64,000 nucleotides of DNA from Prevotella sp. P2-180. GTDB lineage: Bacteria; Bacteroidota; Bacteroidia; Bacteroidales; Bacteroidaceae. The notes under the pieces are model-generated. The model ran no database searches. It was not told the origin of the DNA and was given only the letters and a program-made list of their open reading frames with translations. The stretch spans positions 53,301-117,300 of the forward strand of contig NZ_NPJI01000076.1 of the NCBI RefSeq assembly GCF_002251435.1. Reading direction: 5' to 3'. Position numbers and translations under genes: made by a program. Each line of letters begins with the position of its first letter. Within the stretch, counting starts at the first letter, position 1. This document shows, in pieces, positions 27,252 through 39,295 of this stretch.

Positions 27252-29540
27252 ATGAGGAATAGAATTCACTTATTTTTTTTGATAATGGCAATATCTGTCA
27301 TTGCCAATGCGCAAGACAAAACACCAAATGTAAAGGTGGAGTTTGTCACTCCTAAGATAATTAGAGTGCAGTGGTCGGCTGACGGTTCGTTGCCCGGCAA
27401 CAACACTGGCGTGTGTGTATATGAGAGGCAGAAGGTGAAGTCGGAGGAGATTGTCGTGAAGAACGAGGGCGGTTGCATCTCGTTTATCGACCGAAAGACC
27501 GGCAAGACACTCTTGAGGGATGTGGCCAGGGAGTCACAACCAGTGGTGCAGGAACGTATCGTTTATGACGATGCCACTGCCCGCATGGAGGAAACCGCCA
27601 ACGGCAAGGTGACGGTGAAGGACATCATACGTCGTGACACTATTGGCGAGAGCACACGCTACATATCGCATTTCTCGTGCCCCGACACCAAGGCTTTGTA
27701 TGGTCTCGGTGCCCATATGGAGGATTATATGAATCTTGTGGGAAAGACTATGTGGCTCACTCAGCACAATCTAAAGGTGATGATACCAGTGCTGATGTCT
27801 CCACAAGGCTACGGTTTGCTTTTCGATGCCGGATGTGCCATGAAATACTCGTCAGACGGCAAGGGTTTTACCATGCAGATGGAGGCAGCAAAACAAATTG
27901 ACTACTATTTTATTAAGGGTGACAGGATGGAGGATATTGTCGAGGGGTATCGTTATCTCACGGGCAGAGTGCAACTGCTTCCGCTCTATGCCTTCGGATA
28001 TATCCAGTCGAAGGAGCGTTATGTCTCTTCTGACGACCTCATCAATACCCTGAGGGAATATCGCCGTCGCCATGTGCCTGTGGATATGATTGTGCAGGAC
28101 TGGAACTATTGGCCTGAGGGTTGGGGATATATGAAGATGAACCGCAAGTATTATCCCGACCCAAAGGCTCTTGCCGACTCCATACATGCCATGAATGCCC
28201 GGCTGATGGTGAGCATCTGGCCCAATCCGCAGTATTGTCCCGAGGAAAAGGATTTCCGCAAGCGTGGTTTTATGCTCGAACACTCGGTGTATGATGTCTT
28301 CAATGCCAATGCTCGCCGCCACTACTGGAAATATGCCAACGACGAGTTTTTCTCTAATGGTTTTGATGCTTGGTGGTGTGATAGTAGTGAACCACTTGAC
28401 GGCGACTGGAACAAAATACCAGAATCATTAGGCGATAAGCCATACGGATGGAACGACCATAAGCGCCGCTGGCAGCTCAACAAGGATATACTCAGCGATG
28501 CCTTAGGTGCAGAGCGAAGCAGTCTGTATTCACTCTATCACTCGATGGGATTATATGAAAACCAGCGTGCCACGACCGACGTCAAGCGTGTCCTCAACCT
28601 CACACGAAGCAGCTATGCAGGGCAGCAGAGATATGCCACTGTGGTGTGGAATGGTGATACTCATGCCTCGTGGGAGTCATATCGCCAACAGATACCGGCT
28701 GGTCTGAACTATATGGCTACGGGCAATCCTTATTGGACCGTTGACGTTGGGTCTTTCTTCGTCAAGAACGACGGACGCAGATGGTTCTATACGGGTGAGT
28801 TCCAAGATGGCGTTAATGATGAGTCTTATCGAGAGTACTATACCCGTATGTTCCAATGGGCTACGTTCCTGCCTATGCTCCGCAGTCATGGTTCCGACAC
28901 TCCTCGCGAGATATGGCGCTTTGGCGAGGTGGGAACTCCTTATTACGATGCCATCCTGAAGATGATCAACCTGCGCTACACGCTTCTACCTTATATATAT
29001 AGTATGGCGGCGGCACAGTATTTCTCAGGCTACACCATGGCGCGCCCACTTGCCTTTGATTATCCCGACGATGAGGTTGTCTATGACCTCAAAGACGAGT
29101 ATCTCTTTGGCAATATCCTCGTATGTCCTGTCACTTGCCCGCTTGCTGAGGCAAAGAGCCGAAAGGTTTATCTGCCCAAAGGCAACCGATGGTATGACTT
29201 TTGGACAAATGAGTCATACGACGGAGGGCAGTGGATAGAGGTGCCTGTCGCTATCGACCGTCTTCCTCTATATGTCAAGGCTGGTAGCATTATCCCCATA
29301 TCAGAAGTTGTGGAATATTCCGCTGCCCAAGCCGATAAACCTATCACCCTGAATGTCTATCCTGGCGCCAACACTACGTTTTCGCTCTATCAGGATTCTG
29401 GCGACGGTTATGCCTTTGAGCAAGGCGACTATTCCATCACAAAGTATGAGTGGAACGAAAAGAAACAACGTATTAGGCAGAAAACTATAAGAAAGTCTAA
29501 TAAATTCAAACGCGAGATCCAGATAAATATTATAAGGTAA
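27252..29540 (+). CDS. GH31 alpha-glycosidase
   Basis: 762 residues with signal peptide (IHLFFLIMAISVIANAQ). Nucleophile Asp377 lies in WWCDSSEPLDGDW and acid/base Asp469 in VVWNGDTHASW. Insert 1 and the distal sandwich (LPKGNRWYDFWTNE, LPLYVKAGSIIP) are normal. It differs clearly from the GH31 at 6743 (WWMDSTDPD), so the two are not recent duplicates. The last 25 residues are very basic (KKQRIRQKTIRKSNKFKREI) and lack the usual final strand, so a late frameshift or erosion is possible. The spacer at 27231-27251 is a near-repeat of TAGGAATGAGGAGTTAGG type. It is probably co-transcribed with the GH97 gene. Confidence 0.88.
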   Translation: MRNRIHLFFLIMAISVIANAQDKTPNVKVEFVTPKIIRVQWSADGSLPGNNTGVCVYERQKVKSEEIVVKNEGGCISFIDRKTGKTLLRDVARESQPVVQERIVYDDATARMEETANGKVTVKDIIRRDTIGESTRYISHFSCPDTKALYGLGAHMEDYMNLVGKTMWLTQHNLKVMIPVLMSPQGYGLLFDAGCAMKYSSDGKGFTMQMEAAKQIDYYFIKGDRMEDIVEGYRYLTGRVQLLPLYAFGYIQSKERYVSSDDLINTLREYRRRHVPVDMIVQDWNYWPEGWGYMKMNRKYYPDPKALADSIHAMNARLMVSIWPNPQYCPEEKDFRKRGFMLEHSVYDVFNANARRHYWKYANDEFFSNGFDAWWCDSSEPLDGDWNKIPESLGDKPYGWNDHKRRWQLNKDILSDALGAERSSLYSLYHSMGLYENQRATTDVKRVLNLTRSSYAGQQRYATVVWNGDTHASWESYRQQIPAGLNYMATGNPYWTVDVGSFFVKNDGRRWFYTGEFQDGVNDESYREYYTRMFQWATFLPMLRSHGSDTPREIWRFGEVGTPYYDAILKMINLRYTLLPYIYSMAAAQYFSGYTMARPLAFDYPDDEVVYDLKDEYLFGNILVCPVTCPLAEAKSRKVYLPKGNRWYDFWTNESYDGGQWIEVPVAIDRLPLYVKAGSIIPISEVVEYSAAQADKPITLNVYPGANTTFSLYQDSGDGYAFEQGDYSITKYEWNEKKQRIRQKTIRKSNKFKREIQINIIR

Positions 29541-29662
29541 AAACAAATAAAATGAGATTATGTTACAAATTCTGTGCAAAGGAATGGCGTGAAAATTTAA
29601 TAAATTGTCAGAATATTGAATAATTATCTGAGAATTATGATGTTTATCTGAGATATTTTGTG

Positions 29663-29670
29663 TATTTTTG
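29663..29670 (+). promoter_or_regulatory. -7 element TATTTTTG of the GH2 gene
   Basis: TATTTTTG followed by TGGCGC, 74 bp before the ATG at 29745. The spacing gives a moderately long leader. Confidence 0.6.
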
Positions 29671-29705
29671 TGGCGCAGATTATGTGTATGATACATATCT
29701 GATAA

Positions 29706-32885
<3,180 letters not shown>

Positions 32886-32890
32886 AAATA

Positions 32891-32948
32891 ATAGGGACAG
32901 GTACCAATGATTCTCGATAAACTAACGAACCAACGTACCTGTCCCTAT
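32891..32948. terminator. Long-loop hairpin between convergent GH2 and GH127-type genes
   Basis: ATAGGGACAGGTAC (32891-32904) is the exact reverse complement of GTACCTGTCCCTAT (32935-32948), with a 30-nt loop. The GGGACAGGT core is shared with the REP-like repeats at 10.6 and 11.8 kb, so it may be a REP-like element used as a terminator. Confidence 0.65.
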
Positions 32949-33006
32949 GAACCGGAACAAACAAATTAGACCTCAACTATTTCTTCGGTTGTCTGAATTT
33001 CATTTG

Positions 33007-35394
33007 TTATTTCTTTAGTCTTACTCCGTAAATCTGTCCTACCTGACGTCCCTTGTGAGCCACAAACTTCACTCTCACTTCCGTTTTGCCTTCAAGCATT
33101 GAGGCGGGAATGGGGTAATCGACGGTCTTGAACTGGGTGGTACGCCAGCGGTGGGTATTGTTGACACTTGTCAGCAAAGTGTCATCGATATAGATGTCAA
33201 ACTCCGATGAGCGCCATTCGTCCTGACCCCAGAAGGTGAGCTGCAGCGTGAGAGCTGACTCTCCCTTTGTCTGCATGAGGTAAGAGAAATAGTGACCGTC
33301 GCGGGCATCGCGATAGAACACTCCTTCGGTACTGCCCTTCTCTGAGTTGTCAGTCTCCATGCGGTGGTCGGTTTCGGGCTGCTGCTCTCCAGGCATCACC
33401 TTATCCACAGTGGCAGCCTCAAGAGCCTGACGAGCTTTCTCCTCATCGGCGAGTCTTTGGGTATATGCCTTATAGTCGGCATCGCTCAAGGCAAGCCAAT
33501 ACATCATATAGCGTGAGTCGTGAATCTCGAAGAAAGGTTGCAGTTCCCCGCCAGGTATAGCGTTCTCCGTGCGTGTGGCGAGGGTGAAGTGTAGCGGTTT
33601 GCCTGCCACAGGTCGAAGGTCCTTGGCAATATCGCTGATTTCCTTTGGCAAGAGGATAGGGGCTTTGTCGAGAGGCATTTTTTTGCCACCGGCATATTGT
33701 CCGAAACGGCTGTCATCAGCAATGAGTGAACGCAGGTCTTCTGTGCCAGTCTTCATACCAAGAACGATAGGACCATACATAATTGCTACATACTGAGGTA
33801 CGTTGGGCATCCGCTCAACACTGCCGTGCATAGGCATGGAGATGGCGATGCGGTCGCCCTTCTTCCATTTCCTGTTAATGCAGACAAATCCATTCTCCTC
33901 ATATTGTTTTGCATCGAATCCAATGCCTTTCACCTCAAACTTGTCGCACCATGCTGGTTTCCTTATCTTCATGGTAAAGACTCCCTTTCCCTTTGTCACA
34001 GCTATCTCCGATGTCTCGCCATAAGGGAAGGCTGTCTCTTGTCTTAAGATGATGCCTCGCTCGCGCCAGTTGAGTTCCGAGGCAACAAAGAGATTTATGT
34101 AAATAGCGTCATCAGATGCTTTTACTCCCTTCTTTCGAGTCCATGTCCACTGGCCATACTTGCCGTGGTTTTCCATACCCGTTCCCACGCAGCACCACAT
34201 CGCCATGTTGGGTGCGGAGTAGTTGCGGTAGTGGCGTGGACGAGCCGATGTGAAATATACATATCCTCCGTGCTCGGGATGTTGGGTGGATAGGATATGA
34301 TTGAACATCGCGCGCTCATAGAAGTCGCCATAGGCGGCATTGGGATTGGCACGGTTGAGGAACTCGGTGAGTTTGAGCATATTGTATGTGTTGCACGACT
34401 CAGGTCCGTCGATGTCGTTCACATAGTCGATGCATGTTTCCTTCGTAGGGAAGTGTTCGCGTCGGCTGTTTCCTCCGATGGCAAGCGAGCGTTCCTTTGT
34501 AACAAGATCCCAGAAGTATTGGCTAGCCTCATGCCATTTGGTGTCGCCGTCCAGTTCGGCTATACGTTGAAAACCAATAACCTTCGGTATCTGTGTGTTG
34601 GCATGCATATTGTCGAGACAGTCCTTATGGTTCTCCATCGGGATGAGCAACTGTCGGTGGGCAAAGCGGCGGGCGCAGTCGAGATAACGTCGGTCTCCGG
34701 TCATGGCGTATGCATCTGCTATCACCTCATCCATGCCGCCATGCTCATTGCCGAGCATGCGTTCCATCTGTTCGTCGCTAAGTTCAGATGTGATATCCAC
34801 AGCCCAGTCGCAGAACTTCAGGAAGAGCAGGCGTGCATCTTCGTTGCCGCAATAAAGCCATGCGTCGCGCAGTCCGGCAAACATTTTGTGTAGATTATAG
34901 AAAGGAGCCCACGAACCGAAATATTTGCCGAAGTCACCCTTGCGGAATGTAGACCAAAGCTTTTCACTCTGTGGGAAACCGCCCACATAGTTTTTTGCCC
35001 AAGCCTCTCCACACTTGTCATTGGCTTCTGCACAAAGTTTCAGTTCTGCAATCATATATTCCATGCGCCTACGACACTCCTCGCTGCCAGTAGCTGCATT
35101 GATGGCAAGTGCCGAGAGATAGTGTCCTCCCACGTGTCCGTCGAGTCCGTCCCAGTTGGGGTAAGTAGGTTTGCGTGGCGTCAGTCCCGCTTCCTTGCGA
35201 TAAGGCGCAAGCATTCGGTCGCAGTCGTACTTCAGTAGGTTTTCCACATTCAGGTCGCGAGCGTGTTTCAGCGGACCATCAAGCAGAGTGATGTCACCCA
35301 GCGGGAATTCATCGTTGTAGAGTTTGTCTTGCGCCATTGTTGTATATGGCATCATCAGGCATACAAGTCCTGAAAAAATCAGATTTCTATTCAT
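33007..35394 (-). CDS. GH127/GH146-family beta-L-arabinofuranosidase
   Basis: 795 residues with signal peptide (MNRNLIFSGLVCLMMPYTTMAQ). The (alpha/alpha)6 barrel of the DUF1680 superfamily is clear: GHVGGHYLSALA, NLHKMFAGLRDAW, NEHGGMDEV, IDGPESCNTYNMLKLTEFL and MWCCVGTGMENH. The cysteines in ESCNTYNML and WCCVGTG would bind zinc and supply the cysteine nucleophile known for the family. A C-terminal beta-sandwich (about 660-795) follows. It removes beta-L-arabinofuranose from arabinan or arabinoxylan side chains. It has a single promoter at 35433. Confidence 0.88.
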   Translation of the reverse strand: MNRNLIFSGLVCLMMPYTTMAQDKLYNDEFPLGDITLLDGPLKHARDLNVENLLKYDCDRMLAPYRKEAGLTPRKPTYPNWDGLDGHVGGHYLSALAINAATGSEECRRRMEYMIAELKLCAEANDKCGEAWAKNYVGGFPQSEKLWSTFRKGDFGKYFGSWAPFYNLHKMFAGLRDAWLYCGNEDARLLFLKFCDWAVDITSELSDEQMERMLGNEHGGMDEVIADAYAMTGDRRYLDCARRFAHRQLLIPMENHKDCLDNMHANTQIPKVIGFQRIAELDGDTKWHEASQYFWDLVTKERSLAIGGNSRREHFPTKETCIDYVNDIDGPESCNTYNMLKLTEFLNRANPNAAYGDFYERAMFNHILSTQHPEHGGYVYFTSARPRHYRNYSAPNMAMWCCVGTGMENHGKYGQWTWTRKKGVKASDDAIYINLFVASELNWRERGIILRQETAFPYGETSEIAVTKGKGVFTMKIRKPAWCDKFEVKGIGFDAKQYEENGFVCINRKWKKGDRIAISMPMHGSVERMPNVPQYVAIMYGPIVLGMKTGTEDLRSLIADDSRFGQYAGGKKMPLDKAPILLPKEISDIAKDLRPVAGKPLHFTLATRTENAIPGGELQPFFEIHDSRYMMYWLALSDADYKAYTQRLADEEKARQALEAATVDKVMPGEQQPETDHRMETDNSEKGSTEGVFYRDARDGHYFSYLMQTKGESALTLQLTFWGQDEWRSSEFDIYIDDTLLTSVNNTHRWRTTQFKTVDYPIPASMLEGKTEVRVKFVAHKGRQVGQIYGVRLKK

Positions 35395-35432
35395 TGTTTT
35401 TGGTCAATATAAAAAATTACGTTTCTTGAGTG

Positions 35433-35440
35433 CAAAATTA
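35433..35440 (-). promoter_or_regulatory. -7 element TAATTTTG of the GH127-type gene
   Basis: TAATTTTG followed by CACTC on the - strand, 38 bp before the ATG. Confidence 0.7.
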
Positions 35441-35616
35441 CACTATTTATTTCATAAACAGATTCAAAAACGTACCATATATTATAGTTTTTGTTTCATT
35501 GACGTAATAAGTCGTGCCGAAAATGTGATTTCCTCTTTATATATTATTCGCAATAAACGATGAAATTCGACAGATTTACCTTAAAGTTGATCCTAATCCC
35601 AAAATTTAGCTATCTC

Positions 35617-36891
35617 TTATTCCCTCAGACATCCTATCGGCACGATATATACTCCGTCTTCACGACGATAGGCGAACCGGCCTGTGGCGGTGAGAATCAT
35701 CAGGAAAGATGGGGACTTCATCTTTACTGTGTCAATCTTGCTTGACAAGGAAAGAAGGGTTGAGGCTCCCTCCTCTATTAGTTTGTCACCTCCTAATTTT
35801 ATCTCGACAAGTCCGTAATTGCCGTTGCGAAGGTGAACAACGGCATCACATTCCAATCCGTTTTTGTCACGGTAGTGATACACCTGACCGTCAATGGCAT
35901 CTGCAAAGACACGCAGGTCTCTTACGCACATCGTCTCAAACAAAAGTCCCATGGTGTTAAGGTCGGCTATAAGGTCGGCAGGACCAAGTCCAAGAGCGGC
36001 AGTGGCAATCGACGGGTCTATGAAATAACGAGTGTCGGAGGTGCGTATGGCAGTTTTTGAGCGCAGGTTGGGATTCCACGCCAATGAGTCTTCTATGATG
36101 AAAATCTTCTTCAACGCATTGATATATGAAGAAATGGTCTTTGCATCAGCCGCCGACTCGTCAAACGCCCTTATGTCTTCCACTAAAGTGGATATTGTGG
36201 CTTGCGCTCCTTGATGACGAGAGTATGACCGCATCAGCCGCTTTGTTAGTTCCGCATTGCGACTGATGCCGTCAACCCTCGATACATCAGAACGTGTGAC
36301 AGCATCATAATAGTATCTTACTGTGTCAAGTGCGGCTTTATCATTAAGCAAAGTAGCACTTGGCCAACCGCCACGGCATATCAAAAAAGCAACGTCTTCA
36401 AGTGACAGTTGATTTATCCCCATGATATTGTCAGGAGAAGTGAAAAGATGGCCAAGGCTTACTTCCCCTGATGATTCTCCTGATTCATATAGACTCATAG
36501 GACGCATGGTAAGCCAAGCGAATCGTCCTGCGCCCGAATGGTGGATATCGTCGGTTTGGGCAGGAACGGCAGAACCAGTCAAAACGAACTGTCCAGGCTC
36601 ACCTCGCCTGTCAACCTCGTAACGTATCGTGTCCCATAGTTTGGGTGCCAATTGCCATTCGTCGATAAGCAGAGGGATATTTCCTTGAAGCAATGCCTTG
36701 GGATTAATATCTGCCATCCTGAGATATTGCGACATTGCGGTAGGGTCGTCAAGATACAGAATTGTATTGGCTTGTTGTGATGCCGTAGTTGTCTTTCCAC
36801 ACCATTTCGGACCTTCAATCAGCACAGCTCCCACTCCTGAAAGTCTTCTCTGGAGCATCCTGTCTGCGATTCTTTGCTTGTACTTCTTCAT
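35617..36891 (-). CDS. AAA_14/DUF4143-family ATPase
   Basis: 424 residues from MKKYKQRIAD; the ATG at 36948 lies upstream of the promoter. Walker A is EGPKWCGKTT (about 29-38), Walker B is IPLLIDEWQ, and VLTGSA is the sensor-1 strand. The DUF4143 part carries a PD-(D/E)xK-like end (LECDAVVHLRNGNYGLVEIKLG), which keeps D, E and K. The family is abundant in Bacteroidota and its function is not established. A second, shorter member is at 61607 and a truncated one at 61225. It lies in an otherwise enzymatic region, between GH127 and GH43 genes, with no link to xylan use. Confidence 0.88.
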   Translation of the reverse strand: MKKYKQRIADRMLQRRLSGVGAVLIEGPKWCGKTTTASQQANTILYLDDPTAMSQYLRMADINPKALLQGNIPLLIDEWQLAPKLWDTIRYEVDRRGEPGQFVLTGSAVPAQTDDIHHSGAGRFAWLTMRPMSLYESGESSGEVSLGHLFTSPDNIMGINQLSLEDVAFLICRGGWPSATLLNDKAALDTVRYYYDAVTRSDVSRVDGISRNAELTKRLMRSYSRHQGAQATISTLVEDIRAFDESAADAKTISSYINALKKIFIIEDSLAWNPNLRSKTAIRTSDTRYFIDPSIATAALGLGPADLIADLNTMGLLFETMCVRDLRVFADAIDGQVYHYRDKNGLECDAVVHLRNGNYGLVEIKLGGDKLIEEGASTLLSLSSKIDTVKMKSPSFLMILTATGRFAYRREDGVYIVPIGCLRE

Positions 36892-36913
36892 ATCCAATGA
36901 GTTTTGTCGGGTG

Positions 36914-36921
36914 CAAAGGTA
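36914..36921 (-). promoter_or_regulatory. -7 element TACCTTTG of the ATPase gene
   Basis: TACCTTTG followed by CACCC on the - strand, 22 bp before the chosen ATG. Confidence 0.75.
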
Positions 36922-36954
36922 GCAAAAATATTCCGAATATACAAACAAAAACCC

Positions 36955-37040
36955 TACAATTTCCTCTGTTGGCCGGATTTCATTTCCTCAGTTGGCTGAT
37001 TTTTATTTCCTCTGTTGGCCGGATTTCATTTCCTCACTTA
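36955..37040 (-). repeat. Duplicated 3' end of the GH43 gene
   Basis: The block TGAGGAAATGAAATCCGGCC followed by AACAGAGGAAAT occurs twice, once spanning the GH43 stop codon and once just beyond it. A partial unit lies between them. It is a small tandem duplication of the gene tail. A diverged relative of the block is found at the 3' side of the GH127-type gene (about 32968-33000). Confidence 0.7.
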
Positions 37041-39153
37041 CCTCCTCCCATCGGAAGACAGGACCATTCCGGCGGTCGGGGTCGGCACCACGCACATCTG
37101 CTCCATAAGGAGCGCCTGTTCCAGGATAGAGTCCTATCATACGATTGGTGTGCAAAGAGAGAAGCATACACTCAGAGCGAAGCATGTCCTGCCAAAGAAT
37201 AAGACTTCCCTCGCTTTCCTTCTTCATAAAACGGACATCGGCAGATAGGCCCTCTCCTACAACTGTAAGGAAACCAGCTCCGTTCATTGCCTCAAGTACT
37301 ACACGACCCTTACCACGATCGTGAACACGAAACTGGCTGGCACCACTGTTATACTCTCTTGAACCCTTGCCGCACATGTGGAGCATCCCCTGTTTGTGGA
37401 CGAAGGCATAAGAACCGTCGTTGAGATTACACAGACGGATAACCTTACCTATCGGCAGATTGCCACTGCGGTCAGCCATCGGTTCGTCTACACGCCAATC
37501 ATCAAAGGATGCCACTCCTCCTTGTTTCCCTTTGGTGTTATAGGCAAATAGAGTGAGACGAGCTCCCTGGAATGTCTTAAGCTGATAGGGCATTACTATC
37601 TCACTGCCCATCAGCTTGAATTCCTTTCCGTCAATACTATATAACAATGTACCTGTAGAATTGTCGAAATCGCCTGTCATACGCAGATACACCTTGCTTG
37701 TGGTAATGCAGGAAGTTTCTGTCTTGTTGCTGTTCTGGTCATACCATTTTAGCCTCAACGACTTACCTGTCTTTTCCACTCCAATAAGGGCATATGGCAT
37801 ATTGAGTATGGCAAGACCTGCAATGTCTCCATCCTTGAGTTTGGAAGCGTCGAGGGTGACAGTGGTGGTGGACACTGGTCCAATGGCGCGTTGTGTGAGT
37901 GTATTGCGTGCCCACAAGTAGTCTTCGGCAGGCATGGCGGTAATGTTGAGTCTTCCACCCTTTAGTGACCACTTGCCGGAAATCGGCTCGTGGTTCCATT
38001 GCCATATCGGTTTCAGCGTCTTCCCGCTAAAGTCATCGCAGCGGTCGTAGGGAGCAAAGCCTTTGCTCGCGGTGGGGGCTTCTGCGGCAGAGGAAGGTTT
38101 TACGTTAGGCTTAAACCATGTGCGCGGTCCACGTCCGAGATTTCCCGGAATTCCGAAATAAGGATAATCGTCCTTCCATGTGACAGGCACGAGACATACC
38201 GTGCGTCCCACTGCATTGAAATCGAGCATGGATACAGCCCACCATTCCCCACTCTGAGTCTGCACGATTCCTCCTTGGTGGATAGTGGCGCACCCCATAA
38301 AGTTGCCAGAGCCATCAGAAACGTCGAAATTGAATCCTGGTTCGGGAACAATAGAACCAAGACCTACATTGCGCACAGACTTTGCAATCTTCGTTCCAAG
38401 GGTCTCCATCATGTTGATGGTGCGTGTTTCGTAAGGTCCCCATATATTATCTGCCACGGCGCACTGCTGGCGGCCCATAGGCGAGTAGTCGGTGGAGATG
38501 ATGTAATACTTGCCATTTATCTTATAGGCATGATGTCCCTCGCCCATGGCGGAACCATCGGGGATAATCTCGCGGTCGCTACCCTCGACGAAACCTGTGA
38601 AGTCCGGCTTAATCTCAGTGCAACGCACTGCCCCGTACTTATGGATGGCATATACCTTGCCGTCGTCGTCAAAGAGGACAGACAGGTCGTAGATGTCGCC
38701 CTTGAGGTTGATGTGCTTCCATGGGCCCTCAGCCTTGTCAGAAATAAACACCTGCATTCCGTGTCCATTGATATTTGAGAACACATAGAATTTTCCGTTA
38801 TGGTATCGGATACACGGAGCCCATATACCTTGTCCATAGGCCTCCTTGCCGTTTTGGAGTTTGAACTCATCTCCCAAACCGAAGAAATCCTGCATCGTGT
38901 AACTGCAGAAACGCCAGTTGACCAAGTCCTTGGAATGAAGTATCACTACTCCTGGCAAACAGTGCATGGTGGTTCCGGCAAGATAGTAGTCATCCCCCAC
39001 CCTGATTATGTCGGGGTCGCTGAATTCATCGTAAAACAGTGGATTGGTGTAGGTTCCATTCCCATTGTCAGCAGTCCACGACTGTGCCGTGGCATTACAG
39101 ATGCCCACCATCGCAAGCATGGCGGCAACAATAGTTTTATAGCAGTTTTTCAT
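37003..39153 (-). CDS. GH43 glycosidase with C-terminal beta-sandwich and extra beta-trefoil-like region
   Basis: 716 residues with signal peptide (MKNCYKTIVAAMLAMVGICNATAQ). The GH43 propeller (about 30-340) begins TNPLFYDEFSDPDIIRVGDDYYLAGT, with the general-base Asp in SDPD, a second Asp in YDLSVLFDDDG and Glu in AMGEGHHAYK. A GH43 C2-type concanavalin-like domain (about 365-560) follows, then about 140 residues with a fascin/trefoil-like pattern (IRLCNLNDGSYAFVHKQG, LEAMNGAGFLTVVGEG). The family layout fits an arabinofuranosidase or xylosidase on arabinoxylan. The extra C-terminal region could bind carbohydrate. Confidence 0.88.
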   Translation of the reverse strand: MKNCYKTIVAAMLAMVGICNATAQSWTADNGNGTYTNPLFYDEFSDPDIIRVGDDYYLAGTTMHCLPGVVILHSKDLVNWRFCSYTMQDFFGLGDEFKLQNGKEAYGQGIWAPCIRYHNGKFYVFSNINGHGMQVFISDKAEGPWKHINLKGDIYDLSVLFDDDGKVYAIHKYGAVRCTEIKPDFTGFVEGSDREIIPDGSAMGEGHHAYKINGKYYIISTDYSPMGRQQCAVADNIWGPYETRTINMMETLGTKIAKSVRNVGLGSIVPEPGFNFDVSDGSGNFMGCATIHQGGIVQTQSGEWWAVSMLDFNAVGRTVCLVPVTWKDDYPYFGIPGNLGRGPRTWFKPNVKPSSAAEAPTASKGFAPYDRCDDFSGKTLKPIWQWNHEPISGKWSLKGGRLNITAMPAEDYLWARNTLTQRAIGPVSTTTVTLDASKLKDGDIAGLAILNMPYALIGVEKTGKSLRLKWYDQNSNKTETSCITTSKVYLRMTGDFDNSTGTLLYSIDGKEFKLMGSEIVMPYQLKTFQGARLTLFAYNTKGKQGGVASFDDWRVDEPMADRSGNLPIGKVIRLCNLNDGSYAFVHKQGMLHMCGKGSREYNSGASQFRVHDRGKGRVVLEAMNGAGFLTVVGEGLSADVRFMKKESEGSLILWQDMLRSECMLLSLHTNRMIGLYPGTGAPYGADVRGADPDRRNGPVFRWEEVSEEMKSGQQRK

Positions 39154-39187
39154 TTTTTAATATTATGATAGTTTATAGTTATCGCTG

Positions 39188-39195
39188 CAAAGATA
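39188..39195 (-). promoter_or_regulatory. -7 element TATCTTTG of the GH43 gene
   Basis: TATCTTTG followed by CAGCG on the - strand, 34 bp before the ATG at 39153. It shows that the GH43 gene is separate from the operon ending at 39296. Confidence 0.75.
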
Positions 39196-39295
39196 CATAT
39201 TTAAAATGAAACGCGTGCATATTTTTACGATTTTTCTATAAATTTCAGCCCTAAAGTATCGCCTTCCACGCTGCCGATTGTCGGGATATTATCTT

